In this document: positions 56,035 through 62,771 of the stretch, one piece after another | Position numbering within the stretch: the first letter of the stretch is position 1 | Layout of the letters: every line of letters starts with the position of its first letter | Source of the DNA: Streptomyces sp. NBC_00425 | Lineage (GTDB): Bacteria; Actinomycetota; Actinomycetes; Streptomycetales; Streptomycetaceae | Assembly (NCBI RefSeq): GCF_036030735.1 | Contig: NZ_CP107928.1 | Coordinates: forward strand, 2,542,001 to 2,606,000 | Reading direction: 5' to 3' | DNA: 64,000 nt | The notes under the pieces: model-generated | What the model was told of the DNA's origin: nothing | Database searches by the model: none | Seen by the model: the letters and a program-made list of their open reading frames with translations, nothing else | Position numbers and translations under genes: made by a program

Positions 56035-57108
56035 TCACCCACCCGCACCGACGAAGTGCTCCCGCATCAACGCCTGCACCACATCCGGCTCGCCCGCCGT
56101 CAGCGCCTCGAGCAACGACACGTGCTCGGCCGCGTCGGCGACGAGAGCAGCCCGGCCCCGCCCCGCCGGCCCGTCGGCCAACGGCCACTGCGACCGCCGG
56201 TGCAGGTCCTCGGCGATGCCGACCAGCTGCTCGTTGCCCGACAGCGCGAGCACCGCGCGGTGGAAGCGGCGGTCGGCCTCCGCGTACGTCGCCCGGCAAC
56301 CGGTGGCCGCCGCCCGCACGCCCGCCTCCGCGAGGGGCCTCAGCTCGGCCCACCGCTCGGCGGGCACGGTCCGGGCGAGCCGCATCAGCACGGGCACCTC
56401 GAGCAGCGCCCGCACCTCCGCCAGCTCGGCCAGTTCACGGGCTCCCCGCACGATGACCCGGAAGCCCCGGTTCGGCACCACCTCGACGGCGCCCTCCAGC
56501 GCCAGTTGCTGCATCGCTTCGCGCACCGGCGTCGCGGACACCCCGAAGCGTTCGCCGAGCACCGGCGCCGAGTAGACCTCGCCCGGCAGCAGCTCCCCCG
56601 TGACGAGCGCGGTGCGCAGGGCGTCGAGGATCTGGCCGCGCACCGAGGCGCGCTGGACGACCGGCCGGGGCTGCTGCGCATCGGGCCCCCCCTCCCGACC
56701 GAAACCGAGAACGGCGGCGGGCAGCGGATCCGGGACTGGGGCCTGCACGGGGGCCTGCACGGGGGCCGGCTGGGAAACGGGCGCCGAGGCCGGCACGGCG
56801 GCTGCGGCGGAGCCGGGGGCGGAGGTCTCACCGTGCGTGTGCTCCCCGCGGACGGCGTCCGCCGGACCGCACCGCTCGCGTTCTCCCCTCGCGCCGTACT
56901 CGGCAGACCCGAGGGGTCCGGCAGACCTCGCGGCCCCGGCAGACCCGACGGGGCCGGGCCCGGCAGGCCCGACAGACCCGGCGCGCGACTGCACCGGCAC
57001 CCGGGCACGGTCGTCGCCCTGTGGCGAAACCGGTATCCCCGTTTCCGTGGAGCCCTGCGCACTGTGCTCCACTGGGCCTCCTCCGGCGTTGTCGGTACTT
57101 GCGGTCAT
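56035..57108 (-). CDS. GntR-family (FCD) regulator with long disordered N-terminus
   Basis: 357 residues. The first 145 are low-complexity Ala/Gly/Pro/Ser, including a PAPVQAPVQAPVPDP repeat from a 12-bp tandem. The winged helix follows (VRGQILDALRTALVTGELLPG, FGVSATPVREAMQQLALEGAVEV), then an FCD effector domain (LLEVPVLMRLARTV, YAEADRRFHRAVLALSGNEQ, ADAAEHVSLLEAL) with its metal-binding Asp and His. Typical FCD regulators are about 230 residues, so a later start is possible, but none has a better ribosome site. The target is unknown. Confidence 0.85.
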   Translation of the reverse strand: MTASTDNAGGGPVEHSAQGSTETGIPVSPQGDDRARVPVQSRAGSVGPAGPGPVGSAGAARSAGPLGSAEYGARGERERCGPADAVRGEHTHGETSAPGSAAAAVPASAPVSQPAPVQAPVQAPVPDPLPAAVLGFGREGGPDAQQPRPVVQRASVRGQILDALRTALVTGELLPGEVYSAPVLGERFGVSATPVREAMQQLALEGAVEVVPNRGFRVIVRGARELAELAEVRALLEVPVLMRLARTVPAERWAELRPLAEAGVRAAATGCRATYAEADRRFHRAVLALSGNEQLVGIAEDLHRRSQWPLADGPAGRGRAALVADAAEHVSLLEALTAGEPDVVQALMREHFVGAGG

Positions 57109-57182
57109 TACGGGTGGTTGTTACTCGTCCGTCAAGCACCTTAGGCGCACTGGCCGTCAGTTCAAATCCCAACGACAGTGAT

Positions 57183-57201
57183 TTAGGTTAGGCTTACCTG
57201 C
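57183..57201. promoter_or_regulatory. iron box (DmdR/IdeR-type operator)
   Basis: TTAGGTTAGGCTTACCTGC closely matches the actinobacterial iron-box consensus (TTAGGTTAGGCTMACCTAA). It lies 27 bp before the FhuF-like gene, placing it under iron repression. Confidence 0.85.
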
Positions 57202-57227
57202 AATCGCTTTCGAAACGGCGGTCCGCC

Positions 57228-58076
57228 ATGCCTCCAGCTTCGTCGGTCACGGCCGCGGCCTACGCCCGTCTCGCGGAGGCGCTGCCGGAGCTGAGCGTCA
57301 CGGAGCTCGGGCACGCGGAACCGTTTCCCGACGGTGCCGGGTGGGTGCGCGCGGCGCAGCTGGCGGAGGGCGGACCGGCGCTGGAGGCCTTTCTCTCCTG
57401 GGACGACGAGCAGGTCGTGCGTGACTACGGTCACCGGGCTCGTCCGGACGTGATCGCGAGTTTCGGACTGCACCGGTACTCCTGGCCCGCCTGCCTGCTG
57501 ATCACCGCCCCCTGGTTCCTGCACCGCCGAGTACCGCGTTTCCCCGTGACGCACGTCTCGTACGACCGCACCGACGGCGGCATGCGGATGGCCGTCCGCC
57601 CACCGACCTCCTTCGCCTGCCTGCCGGGCGACCCGGCGGCACTGCTGCCGGGCGCCCGGGTCGTCCGGGACGAGGAGGCGCTGCGGACCGAGGTGCGGGA
57701 GGCGATAGCAGAGCACCACGAGCCGGTGCTCGCCGGCTTCGGGCCCCGCGCGCGGCGCCGCGGCCGGGCCCTGTGGGGCATGGTGACGGACGAGATCGTC
57801 GAGGGCCTCTGGTACGTCGCCCGGCTGCTCGGCCCCGACGAGCACGAGCGCGCGAGACGGGAACTGGAACTCCTGCTCCCGGGCGCCACCCGCCCCTATG
57901 TCGGCTCGGCGGCCTTCCGCGACCTGGCCGGCCCGGACGGCGCGACCCTGCCGACCCGTGACCGGGCGAGCTGCTGCCTGTTCTACACGGTGCGCCCCGC
58001 GGACACCTGTGCCACCTGCCCGCGCACCTGCGACGCGGACCGCGTCACCAAGCTCACCGCTGCCGCCGCCGGTTGA
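57228..58076 (+). CDS. FhuF-like ferric siderophore reductase
   Basis: 282 residues from ATG 57228. The C-terminus carries ASCCLFYTVRPADTCATCPRTC, the C-C-x10-C-x2-C cluster motif of FhuF-type [2Fe-2S] proteins that reduce and release iron from ferric siderophores. PACLLITAPWFLHRRVP resembles the siderophore-binding part of the family. An iron box lies immediately upstream. It may serve the siderophore of the NIS genes 55 kb away or another one. Confidence 0.87.
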   Translation: MPPASSVTAAAYARLAEALPELSVTELGHAEPFPDGAGWVRAAQLAEGGPALEAFLSWDDEQVVRDYGHRARPDVIASFGLHRYSWPACLLITAPWFLHRRVPRFPVTHVSYDRTDGGMRMAVRPPTSFACLPGDPAALLPGARVVRDEEALRTEVREAIAEHHEPVLAGFGPRARRRGRALWGMVTDEIVEGLWYVARLLGPDEHERARRELELLLPGATRPYVGSAAFRDLAGPDGATLPTRDRASCCLFYTVRPADTCATCPRTCDADRVTKLTAAAAG

Positions 58077-58203
58077 GCACCCCTCAGACACCCGCGAGGA
58101 CGCCCCGCCGACGAGGCGCCGTATGACGTCCCGTAAGATCACCCGGACGAGACCGCCCTACGGTTACGAGCGATTCACAATTTTCTCACTCGCCACGGGA
58201 ACT

Positions 58204-58232
58204 TTCCGTTGAACCACCCGTACGGGTAGTCT
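58204..58232 (+). promoter_or_regulatory. promoter with palindromic spacer
   Basis: TTTCCG, then TAGTCT at 58227, fits a housekeeping promoter 170 bp before the DUF2637 gene. Between them is the perfect 12-bp palindrome ACCCGTACGGGT (58216-58227). The remaining gap (58077-58399) shows no gene. Confidence 0.45.
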
Positions 58233-58399
58233 TATTCGAACTCAACTCCCGCCCCTCAAGCGGCAGTTCGAGCAGAACGTCGCCCTGGGCATTCCCTTGC
58301 ACCTCCTTGGCGGCCTCTTGCCCCGAAACCCCCTGAGGGACGGCGGGATTGGGCCACTATGGCGGGCGTTACGCCCTATCCCAATGCAAGGGACCCCAG

Positions 58400-59464
58400 A
58401 TGAGACTGACCGACATATCGCTGAACTGGTTGCTTCCGGGCGCCGTACTGCTCCTGGGCATGCTGGCGGCGGTTGCGGTACTCGCGCGCGGCAAGCGCTC
58501 CTCGGGGGCAAGCGCGAGCGCGGACGATTCGTGGGAGCGTACCGAGGAGCGCCGCAGGCGCAAGGAAGCCATATACGGCACCGCCTCCTACGTCCTTCTG
58601 TTCTGCTGTGCGGCCGTCGCCGCCGCGCTCTCCTTCCACGGACTGGTCGGCTTCGGCCAGCAGAACCTCGGCCTCACCAACGGCTGGGAATACCTGGTTC
58701 CGTTCGGCCTGGACGGCGCCGCCATGTTCTGCTCCGTGCTCGCGGTGCGCGAGGCCAGCCACGGTGACGCGGCGCTCGGCTCCCGGATACTCGTGTGGAC
58801 GTTCGCCGGCGCCGCGGCCTGGTTCAACTGGGTGCACGCGCCCCGCGGCCTGGGCCACGACGGAGCCCCGCAGTTCTTCTCCGGCATGTCCCTGTCGGCG
58901 GCCGTGCTCTTCGACCGGGCGCTGAAGCAGACCCGCCGGGCGGCGCTGCGCGAGCAGGGTCTGGTGCCCCGACCGCTGCCGCAGATCCGCGTCGTGCGCT
59001 GGGTGCGCGCTCCCCGTGAGACGTACAGGGCCTGGTCGCTGATGCTCCTCGAAGGCGTGCGCAGCCTGGACGAGGCCGTCGAGGAGGTCCGTGAGGACAA
59101 GGCCCGCAAGGAGGAGACCAAGCTGCGCCGCCGTGAGCAGCAGCGGGTCGAGCGGGCGCAGCTCAAGGCGATCAGCCGGGGTCACGGCCGTTTCCCCGGC
59201 CGCGGCGGTGGTGGCGGCGGCCGTCAGGTCGAGGCACAGGCCGCTCTGGAGCGGGCCACTGCCGAGCGGGTCGCCGCGGAGCCTGCCATAGCGAACTCGG
59301 CGGAGCAGCTGCCCTTGCGCTCACGTCCCTCTCTGCAGCCCGTCCGTCACGGTTCTGAGGCGTCGGCCACCGTCGACCTCACCGCGGAGGACGACACCAT
59401 GGCCCTGCCGCGTCTCGACTCCCTGGAGCGCAAGCTCAAGGACCTGGAGCAGCAGTTCGGCTGA
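58400..59464 (+). CDS. DUF2637 membrane protein
   Basis: 354 residues from ATG 58400. Four predicted membrane helices lie at about 9-30, 62-84, 97-117 and 129-146; the DUF2637 core covers 60-180 (FHGLVGFGQQNLGLTNGWEYLVPFGLDGAAMF). A long cytosolic tail has a charged coiled-coil-like stretch (EAVEEVREDKARKEETKLRRREQQR), a Gly-rich run and an acidic end with a final amphipathic helix (LDSLERKLKDLEQQF). The same domain occurs in plasmid spread (Spd) proteins of actinomycetes, but this copy is chromosomal with no transfer genes near. Confidence 0.88.
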   Translation: MRLTDISLNWLLPGAVLLLGMLAAVAVLARGKRSSGASASADDSWERTEERRRRKEAIYGTASYVLLFCCAAVAAALSFHGLVGFGQQNLGLTNGWEYLVPFGLDGAAMFCSVLAVREASHGDAALGSRILVWTFAGAAAWFNWVHAPRGLGHDGAPQFFSGMSLSAAVLFDRALKQTRRAALREQGLVPRPLPQIRVVRWVRAPRETYRAWSLMLLEGVRSLDEAVEEVREDKARKEETKLRRREQQRVERAQLKAISRGHGRFPGRGGGGGGRQVEAQAALERATAERVAAEPAIANSAEQLPLRSRPSLQPVRHGSEASATVDLTAEDDTMALPRLDSLERKLKDLEQQFG

Positions 59465-59481
59465 CGAACAGTCAGAATCAT

Positions 59482-59520
59482 GGGAAGGGGGCGCGACCGC
59501 GGCGGTCGCGCCCCCTTCCC
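59482..59520. terminator. 19-bp hairpin between convergent genes
   Basis: Arms 59482-59500 and 59502-59520 are perfectly complementary. The stem is long enough to stop both the DUF2637 gene and the leftward ATPase gene. Confidence 0.85.
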
Positions 59521-59606
59521 ATGACGTACGGCCTGCGCCTCGCCGCCGCCTGTGCCCCGCAGGTTCCCTTTCCCGAGGCTCGTCCCTCTTCCTGGGACTC
59601 GGCGTT

Positions 59607-60122
59607 TCAGGCAGCTCCGGCTGCCAGCTCGAACCAGACGACCTTGCCGCCGCCCTGCGCCCGGACGCCCCAGGTGTCCGCGAGGGACTCCACCAGGATC
59701 AGTCCACGCCCGTGCGTCCCCTCGTCGGGCGTCGGCGCACTCGGACGGGGCCGGCCGGCCGCGCCGTCCCGGACCTCCACACGCAGGCCGGACGGCGACA
59801 CAGTGGCCGTCAGCACCGCGTCGTCGTCGGTGTGCACGAGCGCGTTGGTGACGAGTTCGCTGGTGAGCAGTTCCGCGGTCTCGGAACGGCCGGGCTTCCC
59901 CCAGCCCCGCAACAGTTCCCGCACCGCCCGGCGCGCCTCGGGCACCGCCCGCAGGTCGGCCCGTCCGAGACGGCGCCTGAGCTGCGAGCTGCAGCCCGGT
60001 TCCGCCGTGGTCTCGACAGGGTCCTGGCCGGTCTCCCCGGCGTTCTCCGCCTCCCCCGCCCCTCTCGTCCTCGAGGTGCCCGCGATCGTTGCCCGACCGC
60101 TACCCCGTGCCTGCCTTTCCAT
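59607..60122 (-). CDS. RsbW/SpoIIAB-like ATP-binding protein (anti-sigma factor type)
   Basis: 171 residues from ATG 60122. The GHKL ATPase core shows ETAELLTSELVTNALVHT (N box), LRVEVRDGA (G1 box with Asp) and GTHGRGLILVESLADTWGV (G2). The HATPase_c_2 layout is that of the many Streptomyces anti-sigma serine kinases. The first 55 residues are disordered. No sigma factor or anti-anti-sigma gene adjoins it, so its partner is unknown. Confidence 0.88.
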   Translation of the reverse strand: MERQARGSGRATIAGTSRTRGAGEAENAGETGQDPVETTAEPGCSSQLRRRLGRADLRAVPEARRAVRELLRGWGKPGRSETAELLTSELVTNALVHTDDDAVLTATVSPSGLRVEVRDGAAGRPRPSAPTPDEGTHGRGLILVESLADTWGVRAQGGGKVVWFELAAGAA

Positions 60123-60218
60123 GGCCCCCGCCCGCGTGTCGATGTCGGTTCCCCTCCTGCTCGAACACGTTCACGGGGATCCATGCCCGATCGACACCAG
60201 GCCAGTCATGTCGAATTG

Positions 60219-60234
60219 TCAACACCCGGGTGTT
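60219..60234 (-). promoter_or_regulatory. -35 with overlapping palindrome upstream of the ATPase gene
   Basis: On the minus strand AACACCCGGGTGTT (60221-60234, a perfect palindrome) runs into TTGACA (60224-60219), a consensus -35 about 100 bp before the start at 60122. Binding there would occlude RNA polymerase. Confidence 0.45.
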
Positions 60235-61012
60235 CGGCCATGTTCGGGCGACGGGACGGGGGTTCCGGCGGGATTCCGGGCGCGGCGGCCGGAACGACGA
60301 GCCGGCCCGAGCCTCCGGGGTACCTGCCGGGCAGGCAACCCGCCCCCGGGATCGGACATCTCGAGGCCGTGCGCCGCGAGAAGCCGCGGCCGCGCGCTCC
60401 AAGGGGCCCCGTGTTCGCACGGCACTCGAGGCGGGGACGCCGCCCGTCGCCGGACCCGCGCGCGCCGGACGAACGCGCACCGTCCGACCGGTGCGGCCGG
60501 TCGCGCCGCGCCCCCGGATCCGAACGGCCGTCGGCGGACGTACCGTTCGAAAGCGGCGTCGTACACCAACGCACCTGGTCAAACTGCCGGTTCCTGTCGA
60601 CCGGGCGGCCGTTCCGGTTGGCGCGAAGACGGTTCCGGGCTCGTGTGCGGTACCGGGTCGACCGTGCCCGTCGCCCTCGGAACGAGCGACGGAAGGCTGC
60701 GAGTTGCGGCCGAGGAACGCCGAACGACACTGCGGGTGCGTTCCCTTGAGGGAGCGCACCCGCACGACCGGCGTCCTGCCGGCCCGTCTGCTCTTCCGGA
60801 CGACCACCCGCCGGCCGTCGTCCCCCGCATCAGGCCTACGCGCCTCGGGGACGGCTGACCGCCGGCCCTCGGCACGCAGGCCCACACACCTCTGCCGACC
60901 TGGCCGTAGTCGGGGAAGGGGAGTGACGGTTGGGACCGTGCGCCAGGTTGGCCTGAACCTGGTGGGTCCCGAAGGGTCCGCGGGAGTCCCGGTGGGTTGC
61001 GTCCGCCCGGAC
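60235..61012. other. roughly 780 bp without a credible gene
   Basis: Long open frames exist on both strands but are Arg/Pro-rich and lack codon-position bias, start sites or recognisable domains. The only structure is the hairpin at 60731-60764. Confidence 0.5.
60731..60764. terminator. isolated stem-loop
   Basis: A 16-bp stem with one G-T pair (60731-60746 with 60749-60764) and a 2-base centre sits 250 bp beyond the leftward gene at 61013, far from any other gene end. It may terminate that transcript or mark a lost gene. Confidence 0.55.
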
Positions 61013-61534
61013 CTAGCCGACCTCGACCCCCGTCGTACCGATGTGGAAGATCTTGTGACTGTCGCGGGTCATGTCGACGATGAGCTTGGTGGTGTTGTTG
61101 CCGCCCCAGGTGAGCGTGACGACGGCCTCCGTGTAGTTCGCCGTGCCGTTGTCGGTGACCTTCCACGCGAGGGGGACGTTCTGAGCCTGAAGGACGCCGT
61201 TGGCGTGGTTACTCTCCTCCCAGGCCTTCAACTCCTTCTGGAATGCGGGAGTGAGGTAGTGCTTGCGGAGATCGTCCGCGAGCTTGCCGTCCTCGTCGAT
61301 CACCGCGTCGATGTAGGTGCCGTAGAAGTTCGCGATGCGCGTGATGTTGTCGGACGGCTTCCCGCTGACGCTGCGCGGGCCGCCGGCGGACGCCTGTGCC
61401 GTCACCCCGAGCCCCAGGGCCAGGGCGAGCCCGGCGGCAACGGCCGTCCGGCGGGTGGTGCGCAGCCGGGTCGAGCTCTTGACCCCCGCGGCGGTCTGGA
61501 CGGTCTGAACGGTCTTGTCGGTCTCGGTGCTCAT
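61013..61534 (-). CDS. secreted protein of unknown function
   Basis: 173 residues from ATG 61534, supported by GGGGAACG 6 bp upstream. A twin-Arg-like start (TRLRTTRRTAVAAGLALALGLG) gives a signal peptide cleaved near AQASAG. The mature part (ITRIANFYGTYIDAVIDEDGKLADDLRKHYL, LTWGGNNTTKLIVDMTRD) looks like a small alpha/beta NTF2-like domain. The frame is open farther upstream through a 9-bp repeat array coding RHT units, but that lies before the ribosome site. Confidence 0.78.
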   Translation of the reverse strand: MSTETDKTVQTVQTAAGVKSSTRLRTTRRTAVAAGLALALGLGVTAQASAGGPRSVSGKPSDNITRIANFYGTYIDAVIDEDGKLADDLRKHYLTPAFQKELKAWEESNHANGVLQAQNVPLAWKVTDNGTANYTEAVVTLTWGGNNTTKLIVDMTRDSHKIFHIGTTGVEVG

Positions 61535-61571
61535 TTTCGCGTTCCCCGTATGTCTCGTATGTTGCGTCTGT

Positions 61572-61643
61572 CGCGTGTGACGCGTGTGACGCGTGTGACG
61601 CGTGTGACGCGTGTGACGCGTGTGACGCGTGTGACGCGTGTGA
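61572..61643. repeat. 9-bp tandem array, eight perfect units
   Basis: CGCGTGTGA is repeated eight times without change, flanked by diverged copies (to about 61675), 38 bp upstream of the secreted-protein start. Each junction forms ACGCGT. The array occupies the place where the promoter should be. Confidence 0.9.
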
Positions 61644-61827
61644 CGTGTGTGTCGCATGTGTCTTGTGTCTCGGGTGCGCAGACCGGACGGTCATTCCGGT
61701 GGCTCCCTGCGGTGCGCCTGGCGGCTGAATGTCGCGCGGGGCCGCCGCCGCTCCCGACCCCCGTGGCGGGAGCGGCGGCGCCCCCGGCGTTCTCAGGGGT
61801 CAGGGGTCAAGGGCCAGCGGCACGCGG

Positions 61828-62460
61828 TCAGTGCAGCTTGTTGACGGCCGTGACGGTCGTCTTCTTGAAGGCCTTCACCGGGGCGTCGTCGAAGTCGCCC
61901 ATCTGACCCCAGTCGACGACCGTGACCGTGCTGCCGTCCCGGCCCACGGAGATGAGGCGGATGTCGGTCGCGCCCCAGGACGTCTCGGTGTGCAGGCCGT
62001 AGACGTGGGCGCCCTCCTCGACGTTGAGCTTTCCGTAGTCCCTGAGGGCGGCCTCGACCTCCGGGTCGGCCCGCTCGATACGGACGGGGCAGGACTTGAT
62101 GTCCTTGTTGATGCGCGCGTACCGGCTCTTGGCCGCACTGACGGTGGCGTGCTCGACGCTGATCTGACGGGCACTCGCGTCGAGGTCGGTCCGAAAGTTC
62201 CGGTACCAGGAGTTCCGGCCGTTGCCCAGGGCCGCGCTCAGGCAGCGGTCCAGCTCGCCCTCGGGCGACACGCCGGCGGTGATCCTGCCCGCCGTCCACG
62301 TGGAGCTGGGGTGCGGCGGAAGGTTCGCGGCGGAGAGGAAGCCGGGCGGCTTCGGGGCGGCTGCGTTCGCCGGTGCGGCGAGCACGGCGCCGAGAGCGAG
62401 GCCGGCTGCGGACAGTGCGGCGAAACCGGTGAGCGTCTTCGCTCGGGTGCGCTTGGCCAT
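61828..62460 (-). CDS. secreted sensor-like protein (PknH-sensor-type fold)
   Basis: 210 residues from ATG 62460. The signal peptide ends near ANAAA. The mature part, FLSAANLPPHPSSTWTAGR, then ELDRCLSAAL, WYRNFRTDL, and DIRLISVGRDGSTVTVVDWGQMG, resembles the extracytoplasmic sensor domain of PknH-like proteins and related free secreted Streptomyces proteins. Two Cys (CLSA..., KSCPV) probably form a disulfide. It lies beside another small secreted protein; the two may respond to the same envelope condition. Confidence 0.78.
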   Translation of the reverse strand: MAKRTRAKTLTGFAALSAAGLALGAVLAAPANAAAPKPPGFLSAANLPPHPSSTWTAGRITAGVSPEGELDRCLSAALGNGRNSWYRNFRTDLDASARQISVEHATVSAAKSRYARINKDIKSCPVRIERADPEVEAALRDYGKLNVEEGAHVYGLHTETSWGATDIRLISVGRDGSTVTVVDWGQMGDFDDAPVKAFKKTTVTAVNKLH

Positions 62461-62771
62461 GGATGTCCCCCGTGGGTGAGTGCCTGTGTCGATGAATGCC
62501 GTGGCTCGGCGAGTACGCGATCGACGAGTACGTGGAGGTGTACGCGTCGAGTCGTGATGCGTGGGTGGTGCATGGGTGGTGCGGTGTCGCTGCGAGGCCG
62601 ATCGGTCGGTTCGGCCCTGGTCGGTGCGACACCAAGAGCATCGGCCGTCTCCCCGGCCGACTGCAACGGTCTTCGCCCGATCGGCCGTGGTGGAACCATC
62701 CCAGCCCATCTGACGTGCAGGTATACGGGTGCCTGGGATGACCGCCCGGGCCGGACGAGCACGGGGGAACA
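62461..62771. other. 311-bp divergent spacer
   Basis: It lies between the leftward secreted protein and the rightward HTH gene. It holds GT-rich imperfect repeats (GTGGTGCATGGGTGGTGCGG near 62563) and a GTATAC at 62721, with no coding frame. Confidence 0.4.

Noticed and set aside
57155..57180. A GTTCAAATCCC-like string resembling a tRNA T-loop
   Set aside because: No acceptor, D or anticodon stems can be formed around it.
58400..59464. Evidence of an integrated conjugative plasmid from the DUF2637 (Spd-like) gene
   Set aside because: There is no integrase, Tra/FtsK-like gene, Rep gene or att repeat nearby; chromosomal DUF2637 genes are common.
59234..60253. A start for the AraC or other rightward genes inside long upstream open frames
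   Set aside because: Upstream extensions in this DNA stay open by composition; starts were instead set by ribosome sites and by where coding bias begins.
60206..60730. Leftward frame (MSFGVPRPQ...) in the gene-poor stretch
   Set aside because: There is no third-position bias, no recognisable domain and no start signal; it was treated as non-coding.
61535..61657. Extended N-terminus of RHT units for the secreted protein at 61013
   Set aside because: A good ribosome site and signal-peptide start at 61534 lie downstream of the repeats; translation of the array would put about 40 residues before the signal peptide.
60089..61906. Long rightward frame covering the region 60123-61012
   Set aside because: It crosses two well-supported leftward genes, lacks a ribosome site and is low-complexity Arg/Pro/Thr.
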